NCBI RefSeq assembly: GCF_016031625.1
Contig: NZ_JACCHP010000013.1
Coordinates: 62,001-126,000 of the forward strand
Length of the DNA stretch: 64,000 nucleotides
From: Bradyrhizobium agreste
GTDB lineage: Bacteria; Pseudomonadota; Alphaproteobacteria; Rhizobiales; Xanthobacteraceae
Reading direction: 5' to 3'
Shown here: piece after piece, positions 27,026-35,927 of the stretch
How positions within the stretch are numbered: position 1 is the first letter of the stretch
Layout of the letters: every line of letters begins with the position of its first letter
Position numbers and translations under genes: made by a program
The notes under the pieces: model-generated
Database searches by the model: none
The model's input: only the letters and a program-made list of their open reading frames with translations
Told to the model about the DNA's origin: nothing

Positions 27026-27835
27026 TTACGAGGCGAAAGTCACGTCCTCGCGCTGGCTGACATGCCAGGGAATGATCAGCTTCTCGATCCGGTCGACGAT
27101 CCAGAACAGGACCACGCCGAGCAGCGCGAGGATCACGAGCGCGGCAAACATCGTCGGCAGGTCGAAGGTACCGATCGAGCGCTGCATGACGTAGCCGATG
27201 CCGGAATTGGAGCCGACGAATTCACCGACCACCGCGCCGACCACGGCGAGCGTCACCGACACTTTGAGGCCAGAGAAGATCGCCGGCAGCGCATGCGGCA
27301 GGTTCACTGCGCGAAACACCTGCAGGCGGCTGCCCTGCATGGCACGGGCGAGATCGACCATGTCGGGGTCGACCGACTTGAAGCCCTGCACCGCGGACAC
27401 CACTACCGGGAAGAAGCCGAGCAGGAACGCCGAGATCACCTTGGGGATGATGCCGAAGCCGAACCAGACCACGAACAGCGGTGCGATCGCGATTTTCGGC
27501 ACGGATTGCGAGAACACCAGCAGCGGATAGACGTAGCTCTCCACCGTCTTCGAGCCCGCGATCAGCATCGCGACGGGAATGCCGAACAGCGCCGACAGCA
27601 GGAAGCCGCAGACCGTGGCATAGGTGGTCGGCCAGGACTGACGCAGCAGCTCCGGCCATTCCGTGCGCAGCACGGCGACGACATCGAGCGGCGACGGGAT
27701 CTGGTAGGCGGGGATTCTGAACAGCCGGATCGACAGATCCCAGGCGACGACGATGAAGACCAGGAACAAGAACGGCCGAACCCAGGCTGCATTCAGCAGC
27801 TTGGCAACAGCATTTTGCGGCTTCGGCTCGGCCAA
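27026..27835 (-). CDS. ABC transporter permease (TauC/SsuC type)
   Basis: A 269-aa inner-membrane protein with about six helices and the BPD coupling loop (LARAMQGSRLQVFRAVNLPHALPAIFSGLK, about 165-195). It starts with TTG, supported by GGGAG seven bases upstream. No competing ATG exists in this frame. It heads the seven-gene cluster that runs to 20309 and pairs with the following binding protein and ATPase. Confidence 0.92.
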   Translation of the reverse strand: MAEPKPQNAVAKLLNAAWVRPFLFLVFIVVAWDLSIRLFRIPAYQIPSPLDVVAVLRTEWPELLRQSWPTTYATVCGFLLSALFGIPVAMLIAGSKTVESYVYPLLVFSQSVPKIAIAPLFVVWFGFGIIPKVISAFLLGFFPVVVSAVQGFKSVDPDMVDLARAMQGSRLQVFRAVNLPHALPAIFSGLKVSVTLAVVGAVVGEFVGSNSGIGYVMQRSIGTFDLPTMFAALVILALLGVVLFWIVDRIEKLIIPWHVSQREDVTFAS

Positions 27836-27932
27836 TGTTCACTCCCGGCAGTCTTCTTCGTTATGGGAGAAATTAACCCGTTGGATAAATACTGTCCAGA
27901 GCTTTCCCTGTGACGTTTTGTGCGGGAGTTCC

Positions 27933-28017
27933 CGTCATGCCCGGGCTTGTCCCGGGCATCCACGTCTCTCCTACGAGCGGATGCACGTGGATGGCCGGGA
28001 CAAACCCGGCCATGACG
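27933..28017. repeat. Dispersed palindromic repeat (GTCATGCCCGGG family)
   Basis: CGTCATGCCCGGGCTTGTCC at one end and a near-complement ending CGGCCATGACG at the other form an 85-base imperfect palindrome between the TetR gene and the importer operon. Its termini resemble those of the elements at 28823, 40044 and 41805. Confidence 0.75.
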
Positions 28018-28037
28018 GATGCGGAAACTTTGGAGGA

Positions 28038-28745
28038 CTACACCGTCTGCACCACCGCAGCCCGCGACGTCGGCGCCTTGCCAATCTTGAACAGTTCCGC
28101 CGAGCGCCCCGTCAGCGCCGCCAGAACGAGGCCGACCATGTGCGCCAGCCGCTCGTCCTTGGCCTTTTTGTCCAGGAGATCGCGGCCGAAGATCACGCTG
28201 AGCGTCGCCGAGTTGGAGAGATAGAAGAAGCTGAGCGCCGCAATGGAGATGTAGAGCTGCACCGGGTCGACGGCGACCTGAAAGTCGCCGCTATCGACGC
28301 CGCGGCGCACCACGGTGCGGATCATCTCGACGAAGGGCGAGTGCATCGACTTGACCTTGGTCGATTTCTTCAGGTGCTTGGCGCGCGCCAGATTCTCGGT
28401 CTGCAGCAGTGACAGGAATTCGGGGTTGCGCAGGAAGTAATTCCAGGTGAACTCGATCAGGCGTCGGATCGCCTCGGGGGGATCGAGATGCTCGAGGTCG
28501 AGCCCCCGCTCCTCGCTGCGGATCTTGTCATAGGCGCCCTCGAGCACGGCGAGATAAAGCTCGTCCTTGTTGCCGACGTGGTAGTAGAGCATGCGCTTGT
28601 TGGCGCCGGCCTTGGCCGCGATGCGGTCGACGCGCGCGCCGGCGAGGCCATGGGCGGAAAACTCCTGCTTGGCGGCTTCGAGAATGCGCAGCCGCATCCC
28701 CTCGGGATCGCGCTGCCATTTCAGAGTTCGCTTTGCCTTCGCCAA
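28038..28745 (-). CDS. TetR family transcriptional regulator
   Basis: About 235 aa, with an N-terminal helix-turn-helix (LRILEAAKQEFSAHGLAGARVDRIAAKAGANKRMLYYHVGNKDELY) and a C-terminal domain of the AefR/RutR-like kind. The open frame reaches 28889, but its first 20-odd codons are a translated dispersed repeat, so the true start is later. A TTG at 28745 is my best guess, without a clear ribosome-binding site. It is transcribed toward the ABC/enolase cluster 200 bases downstream and is the likely regulator of it. Confidence 0.82.
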   Translation of the reverse strand: MAKAKRTLKWQRDPEGMRLRILEAAKQEFSAHGLAGARVDRIAAKAGANKRMLYYHVGNKDELYLAVLEGAYDKIRSEERGLDLEHLDPPEAIRRLIEFTWNYFLRNPEFLSLLQTENLARAKHLKKSTKVKSMHSPFVEMIRTVVRRGVDSGDFQVAVDPVQLYISIAALSFFYLSNSATLSVIFGRDLLDKKAKDERLAHMVGLVLAALTGRSAELFKIGKAPTSRAAVVQTV

Positions 28746-28822
28746 ACCGGGTGCTCGCTGGGTGGTCTGGATATGGCGTGTAACACGAGGGCGGGAATTT
28801 GAGAACGCAAGGATGTTAGCTC

Positions 28823-28904
28823 CGTCATTCCGGGATGGTCCGAAGGACCAGACCCGGAATCTCGAGATTCCGGGTTCGATGCTTCGCATCGCCCCGGAAT
28901 GACG
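28823..28904. repeat. Dispersed palindromic repeat (GTCATTCCGG family)
   Basis: An 82-base element with ends CGTCATTCCGGG and CCCCGGAATGACG and an inner palindrome CCCGGAATCTCGAGATTCCGGG (given as two arms CCCGGAATCTC/GAGATTCCGGG). It is nearly identical to 41805-41886. Confidence 0.85.
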
Positions 28905-28908
28905 GCGG

Positions 28909-29757
28909 TTACTCCACCGGCTTCGGCGAGCGCTCCAGCAGCACGGTCTGGATCCCGCATGTGCCGCTCCGCACCGTCATGATGCGCGTGCCCGGCTTGC
29001 GGCCGGTGCGCACCTCGCTGACGTCGAGTCCGCTCGCGATCAGGCGGGCGCGGGAAGCGTCGATGTCGGCGACCCGCCAGCTCAGGCCCCAGAGCCGGTC
29101 ATGCGCGGCATCGCCGCCGGCGACCGGGCGGCGCACCACCTCGACGATGAGGTCGCCGCAGCGGAAGAACATCAGCTGGCCCCAGTCCTGGTGCGAGCGG
29201 TCGAGCGCGAGATCAAGACCCAGCCGGGCGCCGTAGAGTGCGGCGGCGCGCTCGGAATCCTCCGTGGTGACGACGACGTGGTCGAGCCCCTCGATCGGTG
29301 CGATGTCGGTTGTGGCCGACTTCGGACGCTCGTCGGCCAGCTCCAGGAAGAACATGCGCACGCCGCGCGTCAGGTCTGTGGCAGCCCGCGTGCGCTTCCA
29401 GTGCAGCACGGCATCGGTGATGGCGTCACTGCTTTCGACCTAGGCGACCGGATCCGGCCTCAGGGCCACCCGCTCCAGCCGCCGGTGCATCTTGCCGATG
29501 TCGGAGACACGAAAGCACAGGCTGGCGAGCATGCCCTCATGGTCGCCGAGCAGCGAGCGCATGCGGTCGGCGGTGACGCTGAAGCCATGAGGGGCCATCA
29601 GCTCGATGCTCATGTTGTCCAGGGTGAACAGCACCCGGTCGGCGCCCTCGCCCGAGTTCTGCCAGGCCGGCGCGCGGGCGAGCAGCGTCTGATAGGCCGC
29701 CTTGGCCGCTCCGATGTCGCTCACCAGAACGACGACGTGATCGAGGCCGGAGATCAT
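28909..29757 (-). pseudogene. Two-domain VOC (glyoxalase/dioxygenase-fold) protein interrupted by an amber stop
   Basis: The frame from ATG 29757 encodes a first VOC domain (MISGLDHVVVLVSDIGAAKAAY). It hits TAG at 29442-29440, then continues in the same frame through a plausible linker (VESSDAITDAVLHWKRTRAATDLTRG) into a second VOC domain (GLDHVVVTTEDSERAAALYG...LWGLSWRVADIDASRARL) ending at 28909. The total of about 282 codons suits a two-domain VOC enzyme. Only this one codon interrupts it, so it is a recent nonsense allele, a readthrough case or a sequencing error. The second half alone would need an internal start such as the one at 29409. Confidence 0.8.
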
Positions 29758-29969
29758 TCTGCACCCTTTTGATGGACCTGGAACCCCGGGAGCAAAAGAC
29801 GGCGTTTGTCCGGGCTTGGCATGGGCCGGTGATGGTCGTATTCCCGGAAGATGCTGACCTCAAGCGCTTCGGGCGGCAGTTTTGCGAATAAATTCAGCGT
29901 CCCTCCGGCGCGGAACCGGTGCTAGAGTAATCCCGCCGGCCGGGACCACAAGCGCATCACGGACAAGCA

Positions 29970-30863
29970 ATGCAGGCTCTCTTCATCGGACAGACCTATA
30001 TCGACGTCGTCTTCATCACCGACCACATGCCGACCGGCGACGAGAAGCACGTGGCACGCGACTACGCGGTCTCCTTCGGCGGCAACGCGGTGACGGCGGC
30101 CTTCTGCTGCGCCAAGCTCGGCATCGTGCCCGATCTGATCGCCACCGCGGCCAATGACTGGCTGGGGCGCATGTTCCAGGACATGTGCGCGAAATACGCG
30201 ATCTCGCTGCATCCGCGGAAGGTGAACCAGTCCTCGCTGTCCTTCATCATGCCCAAGGACGGCAAGCGCGCCATCGTCCGCTGCCGCGACGATATCCACA
30301 TCCACCCCTTTCCGATCCTCAATCTCGGCAATTGCCGCGCGCTGCATGTCGACGGCCACCAGCCGGATGCCGCCATCCACTACGCGAAAGTCTGCCGCGA
30401 GGCCGGCATCCTGACCTCGCTCGACGGCGGCGGCCTGCGCACCAACACGCATGAGCTCCTGGAATTCATCGACGTCGCCATCGTCGCCGAACGCCTGTGC
30501 GAGCAGATGGACCTGACGCCGGAGAAGATGCTGGACTACCTCAAGAGCCGCGGCTGCAGGATCGGCGGCGTCACCATGGGCGAGAAGGGCCTCTTCTGGT
30601 ACGACGAGACCGGCACGGTGCAGGTGATGCCGGCGATGCCGATCCCGCGCGAGCGCGTGATCGACACCAACGGTGCCGGCGACGTCTTCCACGGCGCCTA
30701 TGTCTATTCCTACCTCGCCCATCCCGGCAAAAGCTGGCGCGAGCATTTCGACTTCGCTCGCGCCGCCTCGACCTTCAAGATCCAGCGCCTCGGCAACGAA
30801 GCCGGCCTGCCGACGCTGGTCGATATCGCCAAGGTTCGGCACGAGTTCGAGGTCAGGGTCTAG
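29970..30863 (+). CDS. PfkB-family carbohydrate kinase
   Basis: A 297-aa ribokinase-fold protein. The N-terminal PfkB region contains VSFGGNAVTAAFCCAKLG, and the C-terminal catalytic signature is DTNGAGDVFHGAYVY with the base Asp. It phosphorylates a sugar or nucleoside-like hydroxyl with ATP; the substrate is unknown. It is 6 bases ahead of a second PfkB kinase, so the two are co-transcribed. The start has only a weak ribosome-binding site. Confidence 0.9.
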   Translation: MQALFIGQTYIDVVFITDHMPTGDEKHVARDYAVSFGGNAVTAAFCCAKLGIVPDLIATAANDWLGRMFQDMCAKYAISLHPRKVNQSSLSFIMPKDGKRAIVRCRDDIHIHPFPILNLGNCRALHVDGHQPDAAIHYAKVCREAGILTSLDGGGLRTNTHELLEFIDVAIVAERLCEQMDLTPEKMLDYLKSRGCRIGGVTMGEKGLFWYDETGTVQVMPAMPIPRERVIDTNGAGDVFHGAYVYSYLAHPGKSWREHFDFARAASTFKIQRLGNEAGLPTLVDIAKVRHEFEVRV

Positions 30864-30869
30864 AGAAAG

Positions 30870-31778
30870 ATGGGGCGCGTCTTCGTCGCTGGCAGCATCA
30901 ACATGGATGTGGTGGCGATTGCCGATCGCCATCCGCGGGTCGGCGAGACCGTCGCCGGCCGCCAGGTGCTGTATTTTCCGGGCGGCAAGGGCGCGAACCA
31001 GGCGGTGGCGGCGACACGGTTAGGGGCGCGGACCACGCTGATCGGACGGCTGGGCAGGGACTCATTCGGCGCCGAGCTGAAGGCCTTTCTCGGCGAGCAG
31101 GGCATCGATCTCGGCTATGTCGTGGAGACGACGGAGACGCACACCGGGACGGCCATCATCACGGTGGCCGAGGCCGACAACACCATCGTCGTCGTTCCCG
31201 GAGCGAACGGGCTGGTCGGCGCCGATGACGTCGAGGTCGTGCCGCTGCTGAAAGGCGACATCGCCGTCAGCCAGTTCGAGATTCCGCTGCCGGCCATCGC
31301 CGCTTTCTTCCACCGCGCCCGTGCGGCAAGCGCGGTGACCGTGCTGAACCCGGCGCCGGCGCAGAAGATGCCGGGCGAGCTGCTGGCGCTGGTCGACATC
31401 CTCGTGCTCAACGAGACCGAGCTCGGCTTCCTCGCCGGCACCGAGCTCTCCGAGAGCGACGCGGCCGCCCGCATCACCGATGTCGCGCGAAAACTTCAGG
31501 CGCGCGAGGACCAGACCATCTGCGTTACGCTCGGCAAGCGCGGCGTTCTGGCGCTCGGCGGGCGCGAGGAGATTGCGGTGGCCGGCCGTGTGGTGAAGGC
31601 GGTCGACACCACAGGCGCCGGCGACTGCTTCGTCGGCGCGCTCGCCGCGCAGCTCGCTGATGGTGCAGCCTTGCGCGAGGCGCTAGCGTTCGCCAACGCC
31701 GCCGCCTCGATCAGCGTGCAGCGGATGGGCGCCGGGCCTTCGATGCCGACGGCTAGGGAAGTGGCGGCGGTGCTGTAG
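30870..31778 (+). CDS. rbsK: Ribokinase
   Basis: A 302-aa PfkB-family kinase with the ribokinase pattern: AGSINMDVVAIADRHPRVGETV, FPGGKGANQAVAATRLGA (ribose site) and DTTGAGDCFVGALAAQLADG (catalytic Asp, anion hole). It should make ribose 5-phosphate. AGAGAAAG precedes the ATG. It follows another PfkB kinase. No ribose transporter is nearby, so a related pentose or nucleoside substrate remains possible. Confidence 0.88.
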   Translation: MGRVFVAGSINMDVVAIADRHPRVGETVAGRQVLYFPGGKGANQAVAATRLGARTTLIGRLGRDSFGAELKAFLGEQGIDLGYVVETTETHTGTAIITVAEADNTIVVVPGANGLVGADDVEVVPLLKGDIAVSQFEIPLPAIAAFFHRARAASAVTVLNPAPAQKMPGELLALVDILVLNETELGFLAGTELSESDAAARITDVARKLQAREDQTICVTLGKRGVLALGGREEIAVAGRVVKAVDTTGAGDCFVGALAAQLADGAALREALAFANAAASISVQRMGAGPSMPTAREVAAVL

Positions 31779-31792
31779 ATCGCGGCACTTTC

Positions 31793-31937
31793 TTCACCTC
31801 TCCCCGCTTGCGGGGAGAGGTCGGATTGCATCGCAGATGCAATCCGGGTGAGGGGGTACAGGTCTCGCGATCATCTCATCTGCGGATAGAGCCCCTCACC
31901 CCGCCCCTCTCCCCGTAAGAACGGGGAGAGGGAGAAG
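31793..31937. repeat. Dispersed palindromic repeat (CTCTCCCC/GGGGAGAG family), composite
   Basis: TTCACCTCTCCCCGC-TTGCGGGGAGAGG, an inner GATTGCATC/GATGCAATC stem, and a closing CCCCTCACCCCGCCCCTCTCCCCG/CGGGGAGAGGG segment (described by arms only) form a roughly 145-base composite between two convergent genes. Confidence 0.8.
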
Positions 31938-31942
31938 AGAGA

Positions 31943-33172
31943 TCACGCCAGCGCGCGCTTCAGATCGAAGCTCTCGTCCGCGGCCTGCTCCGGCGTGATC
32001 GAGCGGTCCATCGCCTGCAAGCGGCGCCCGAACATGTGATCGCCGGCGCGGTTGATCGATTCGATCCCGAGCAGCTTGTCGCCGTGATAGCAGAACGCCG
32101 AGAACGCCTTCTTGGCAGGATCGCCGCGGAGCACGACACGGTCGTAGCCGGTCGTCAGCCCCGCGATCTGGAGCTTGTCCTCGCCCTGGTCGCTCCAGAA
32201 CCAGGGATGGCTGTCGTACGGCTTCTTGTCGCCGGTCAGCTTTGCTGCGAGGCAGCGGGCGTGATCGGTGGCGTTCTGCACCGATTCCAGCCGCAGCGAG
32301 CCGCCGAAGCGCGGGCTTGCGAACAGCGCGCAATCGCCGATCGCGGAGATGTTGGGATCAGCCGTCGACAGATATTCGTCGACGATGATGCCGGCGGCGA
32401 CCGGCAGCCCCGCCTCGGCCGCGAGCTCGATGTTCGGCAGCACGCCGACGCCGACGACGACAAGGTCGGCGGGCAGATGCCGGCCGTCGCTCAAGGAGAC
32501 GCCGGTGATCTTGCCGCCCTCGGCCTCGATCGAGGTCGCCTGCACGCCGAGATGGATGCGGATGCCGGCCTCGCGATGGCGGTCTTGAAAATACTCCGAG
32601 ACCTCCGCCGTCACCGCACGCGCCATCACGCGCGGGGCGAGCTCGAGCACGTCGACCTCGAGGCCCTTGATGCGGGCGGTCGCGGCGAATTCGAGGCCGA
32701 TGAAGCCGGCGCCGATGATCACGGCGCGCGTCTTCGACGGCATGATCGCGCGCAGCGCCTCGCTGTCGTCGAGGATCCGTAAGTATTTCACGTCGGGCAG
32801 ATTGGCATTGGGCAGATCGAGCAGCCGGTTGCGTGCGCCGGTCGCCAGCACGAGGTGGCCGTAATCCAGCGTCGCACCGGATGCCAGCTGCACCTTGCGC
32901 GCGGCGCGGTCGATCGAGGCGGCGCGGCCCGCGATCAGCTCGATGCTCTGGTCCTGATAAAACTTCTCGGGACGGAACATCAGGCTGTCCGGACCGGCGG
33001 AGCCCTTGATGTAGCCCTTGGACAGTGGCGGCCGCTGATAGGGCAGATGCGGCTCGTCGTTGATTAGGCAGATGCGCTCGGCAAAGCCGGCCTGGCGCAG
33101 CGATGCCGCGACCTGGTAGCCGCCATGGCCGGCACCGACGATGATCACCGGGCCAATCATCGGACAGCCCAT
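31943..33172 (-). CDS. NAD(P)H-dependent ferredoxin/rubredoxin reductase-like flavoprotein
   Basis: A 409-aa member of the putidaredoxin/rhodocoxin reductase family. It has an FAD dinucleotide fold VIIVGAGHGGYQVAASLRQAGF, the family motif LPYQRPPLSKGYIKG, an NAD-binding fold AVIIGAGFIGLEFAATA, the FAD-pyrophosphate motif ISAIGDCALF, and a C-terminal reductase dimer domain (HPWFWSDQGEDKLQIAGL). It passes electrons from NAD(P)H to a small iron-sulfur protein, typically for P450s or ring-hydroxylating oxygenases. No ferredoxin lies beside it. An ATG 12 bases downstream is an alternative start. Confidence 0.92.
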   Translation of the reverse strand: MGCPMIGPVIIVGAGHGGYQVAASLRQAGFAERICLINDEPHLPYQRPPLSKGYIKGSAGPDSLMFRPEKFYQDQSIELIAGRAASIDRAARKVQLASGATLDYGHLVLATGARNRLLDLPNANLPDVKYLRILDDSEALRAIMPSKTRAVIIGAGFIGLEFAATARIKGLEVDVLELAPRVMARAVTAEVSEYFQDRHREAGIRIHLGVQATSIEAEGGKITGVSLSDGRHLPADLVVVGVGVLPNIELAAEAGLPVAAGIIVDEYLSTADPNISAIGDCALFASPRFGGSLRLESVQNATDHARCLAAKLTGDKKPYDSHPWFWSDQGEDKLQIAGLTTGYDRVVLRGDPAKKAFSAFCYHGDKLLGIESINRAGDHMFGRRLQAMDRSITPEQAADESFDLKRALA

Positions 33173-33388
33173 TTCTGGAAGACACGAGCGTGACCCATGC
33201 CGCCTCCTCTCTCGCTGATTTTGCTTGCTGGCCTTGCGAGGAGCCGGCGCTCGTGTCCGTCCCTTGGCGAAAGCGACCCCATTTGAGCCTATCGTTCCGC
33301 CCGGCGCAAGAGCGGCGGTTCGGGGATTGTCACCCCCGCCCTTCTGCGATTTAGTTCGGGCCTCGACCTCCTGCCGGAGAATTTTAAG

Positions 33389-34183
33389 ATGACCGTTCCC
33401 GTCTCAAAGCCCGACGATCCCGCCGTGCTGCGGATCGACGGCCCGATTGCGACCATCACGCTGAACCGCCCTGCCGCGTTCAACGCGATCGACCTTGCGA
33501 TTGCGCAGAAGCTCGAGCAGCTCGCGGCCTATCTCGAAGGCGCCGACGACATCCGCGTCGTCGTGATCGAGGGCGAAGGCCGCGCGTTCTGCGCCGGCGG
33601 CGATCTGCAGACGATCGGGGCCGCGGCCGAAGCCGGCACGGTGACGCCCGTGGTCGGCGAGCTCTTGAAGCACTATCACGCCTTCATCGAGATCGTCAGG
33701 CGCATGCCGAAGATCTCGCTGTCCAGCGTGCACGGCTCGGCAGCCGGCGCCGGCATGGGCCTCGCCTTCGTCACTGACCTCTGCATCGCCGCTGAGGATG
33801 CCAAGTTCACGCCGGCCTATGCCAACATCGGGGTGTCGCCGGACGGCGGCTCGACGGTCGGCATCGTCGGCACGGTCGGCTCGCGCCGCGCGCTGCAGAT
33901 CTTTCTCGCCGAGGACAATTTTACCGCGCAGCAAGCCTATGAATGGGGCCTGGTCGCGAAGGTCGCTCCTGCCGCCGAGTTGAAGAGCGCGACGCGAAAA
34001 CTTGCCGAACGTCTCGCGCAGAACCCGCCGGCTTCGATCGCCGGCACCAAGCAGCTGGTCTATCAGGCGGCGACCACGCCGGTGAAGCAGCAGCTGGACG
34101 CCGAGGAGCACGAGATCATCATGGCGATGAACACGGAAGACTTCCGCACCGCCGTGAAGAAGTTCACGAGCAAGAACCAGTAG
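33389..34183 (+). CDS. Crotonase-fold enoyl-CoA hydratase/isomerase
   Basis: A 264-aa crotonase. The oxyanion-hole segments are RAFCAGGDLQ and HGSAAGAGMGLAFVTDLC. The first catalytic Glu of true hydratases is not seen at its expected place (TPAYANIGVSPDGGSTV), while an Asp is kept in SPDGG. This is the pattern of PaaG-like and delta3-delta2-enoyl-CoA isomerases, so isomerisation is more likely than hydration. GGAG precedes the ATG. The gene is convergent with the dehydratase gene and has no other fatty-acid genes around it. Confidence 0.88.
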   Translation: MTVPVSKPDDPAVLRIDGPIATITLNRPAAFNAIDLAIAQKLEQLAAYLEGADDIRVVVIEGEGRAFCAGGDLQTIGAAAEAGTVTPVVGELLKHYHAFIEIVRRMPKISLSSVHGSAAGAGMGLAFVTDLCIAAEDAKFTPAYANIGVSPDGGSTVGIVGTVGSRRALQIFLAEDNFTAQQAYEWGLVAKVAPAAELKSATRKLAERLAQNPPASIAGTKQLVYQAATTPVKQQLDAEEHEIIMAMNTEDFRTAVKKFTSKNQ

Positions 34184-34195
34184 CGCGGCGCTGGC

Positions 34196-35908
34196 TCAGC
34201 CCTTGGCGGGTCCCGTCCTCTGCATGAAATCGAAATCGCAGCCCTCGTCGGCCTGCAGGATGGTCTCGTTGAACAGCCAGGCGTAGCCGCGCCGTGCCTC
34301 CTCCGGCGCGGCCAACGGCTTCAACGCAGCGCGGCGCCGCTCCAGCTCGGCGGCATCGACCAAGAGCTCGATGCTGCGCTTGGCCACGTCGAGGCGGATC
34401 ATGTCGCCGTTCTCAATCAGCGCCAGCGGCCCGCCGACGGCCGATTCCGGGGTGATGTGCAGCACGATGGTGCCGAACGCGGTGCCGCTCATGCGCGCAT
34501 CGGAGATGCGCACCATGTCCTTGGTGCCGCCACGCGCGAGCTTCTTGGGGATCGGCAGATAGCCGGCTTCCGGCATGCCCGGCGCGCCCTTCGGCCCGGC
34601 ATTGCGCAGCACCAGCACGTCATCGGCGGTGACGTCGAGATCGGGATCGTCGACCCGCAAGGTCATGTCCTCGACGGATTCGAACACCACCGCGCGCCCG
34701 GTGTGCTGCAGCAGTTTCGGGCTCGCGGCCGATTGCTTGATGACCGCGCCGCGCGGGGCGAGATTGCCGTGCAGGATGGCGAGGCCGCCCTCTTTCTTGA
34801 TCGGATCATTGCGCGGGCGGATGGCGTCCTGGCCGGGCACGTCCTCGGCATTCGCCGCGATCTCGCGCAGCGTCTGGCCGCTGATGGTCCTGGCATCGAG
34901 GTCGACGAGATCGCCGAGCTGCGCCAGCAATTTCGGCACGCCGCCGGCGTGATGGAAGTGCTCCATATAGTGCTCGCCGGACGGCTTGAGGTCGACCAGC
35001 ACCGGCACCTCGCGGCCGATCTGGTCGAACGCTGCGAGATCGAGCCGGTGCGGCGAGCGATGCGCCATCGCGGTCAGATGGATCAGGCCGTTGGTCGAGC
35101 CGCCGATGGCCTGCAGCACGACCTGCGCGTTCCTAAACGAGGCCGGCGTCAACACTTCGCTCGGCTTCGGCCCCTTGGCCTTGGCCATCTCGGCGGCAAC
35201 CTTGCCGCTGGCTTCGGCCAGACGAAAGCGTTCGGCATGCGGCGCGGGAATCGTCGCGCTCAAAGGCAGCGACAGGCCCATGGCCTCGATCATGCAGGCC
35301 ATGGTCGAGGCCGTGCCCATCACCATGCAGGTGCCGACCGATGGCGCCAGGCGCCCATTCACCGCTTCGATCTCGGCATCGTCCATGTCGCCGGCGCGAT
35401 ATTTCGCCCAGAGACGGCGGCAATCGGTGCAGGCGCCCAGCACCTCGCCCTTGTGATGACCGACCACCATGGGGCCGACCGGAATGACGACGGTCGGCAA
35501 ATCGGCGCTGATCGTGGCCATCACCTGCGCCGGCAGCGTCTTGTCGCAGCCGCCGATCACGATCACCGCATCCATCGGCTGGGCCCGGATCATCTCCTCG
35601 GTGTCCATCGCCATCAGATTGCGCAAGTACATCGAGGTCGGGTGCGCAAAGCTCTCGGCGATCGAGATGGTCGGGAACACGAACGGCATCGCGCCCGACA
35701 GCATCACGCCGCGCTTGGCGGCCTCGATGATCTGCGGGACGTTGCCGTGGCAGGGATTGTAGTCGCTATAGGTGTTGGTGATGCCGACGATCGGGCGCTC
35801 CAGCGCATCATCGGAATAGCCCATGGCCTTGATGAACGCCTTGCGCAGGAACAGCGAGAAGCCGGCATCGCCATAGCTGGTCAAACCCTTACGCAAGCCA
35901 CTCGTCAT
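34196..35908 (-). CDS. IlvD/EDD-family dehydratase, probably a sugar-acid (aldonate) dehydratase
   Basis: A 570-aa iron-sulfur dehydratase. The cluster cysteines are in NPCHGN, GGCDKTLPAQ and GTCMVMGTAST, and the catalytic Ser in SDARMSGTAFGTIVLH. Sequence features (GLTSYGD start, AMDTEEMIRAQPMDAV, CTDCRRLW) fit the arabonate/xylonate/gluconate-type branch better than the isoleucine-valine pathway enzyme. AAGGAG precedes the ATG. The TACCA-N3-TGGTA palindrome at 35928 overlaps its promoter, suggesting induction by a sugar acid. Together with Udh (38052) and the lactonase (38966) it could act in uronate breakdown (inference). Confidence 0.92.
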   Translation of the reverse strand: MTSGLRKGLTSYGDAGFSLFLRKAFIKAMGYSDDALERPIVGITNTYSDYNPCHGNVPQIIEAAKRGVMLSGAMPFVFPTISIAESFAHPTSMYLRNLMAMDTEEMIRAQPMDAVIVIGGCDKTLPAQVMATISADLPTVVIPVGPMVVGHHKGEVLGACTDCRRLWAKYRAGDMDDAEIEAVNGRLAPSVGTCMVMGTASTMACMIEAMGLSLPLSATIPAPHAERFRLAEASGKVAAEMAKAKGPKPSEVLTPASFRNAQVVLQAIGGSTNGLIHLTAMAHRSPHRLDLAAFDQIGREVPVLVDLKPSGEHYMEHFHHAGGVPKLLAQLGDLVDLDARTISGQTLREIAANAEDVPGQDAIRPRNDPIKKEGGLAILHGNLAPRGAVIKQSAASPKLLQHTGRAVVFESVEDMTLRVDDPDLDVTADDVLVLRNAGPKGAPGMPEAGYLPIPKKLARGGTKDMVRISDARMSGTAFGTIVLHITPESAVGGPLALIENGDMIRLDVAKRSIELLVDAAELERRRAALKPLAAPEEARRGYAWLFNETILQADEGCDFDFMQRTGPAKG

Positions 35909-35927
35909 CAGGTCGCTCCTTTTGGCT

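Noticed and set aside
28746..28889. N-terminal extension of the TetR gene to ATG 28889
   Set aside because: The first part reads through the dispersed repeat at 28823-28904 and is not part of any helix-turn-helix protein.
29440..29757. Annotation of the first VOC half as an independent 105-aa gene
   Set aside because: The second VOC domain continues in the same frame after the amber codon with a natural linker, so one interrupted gene is the simpler reading.
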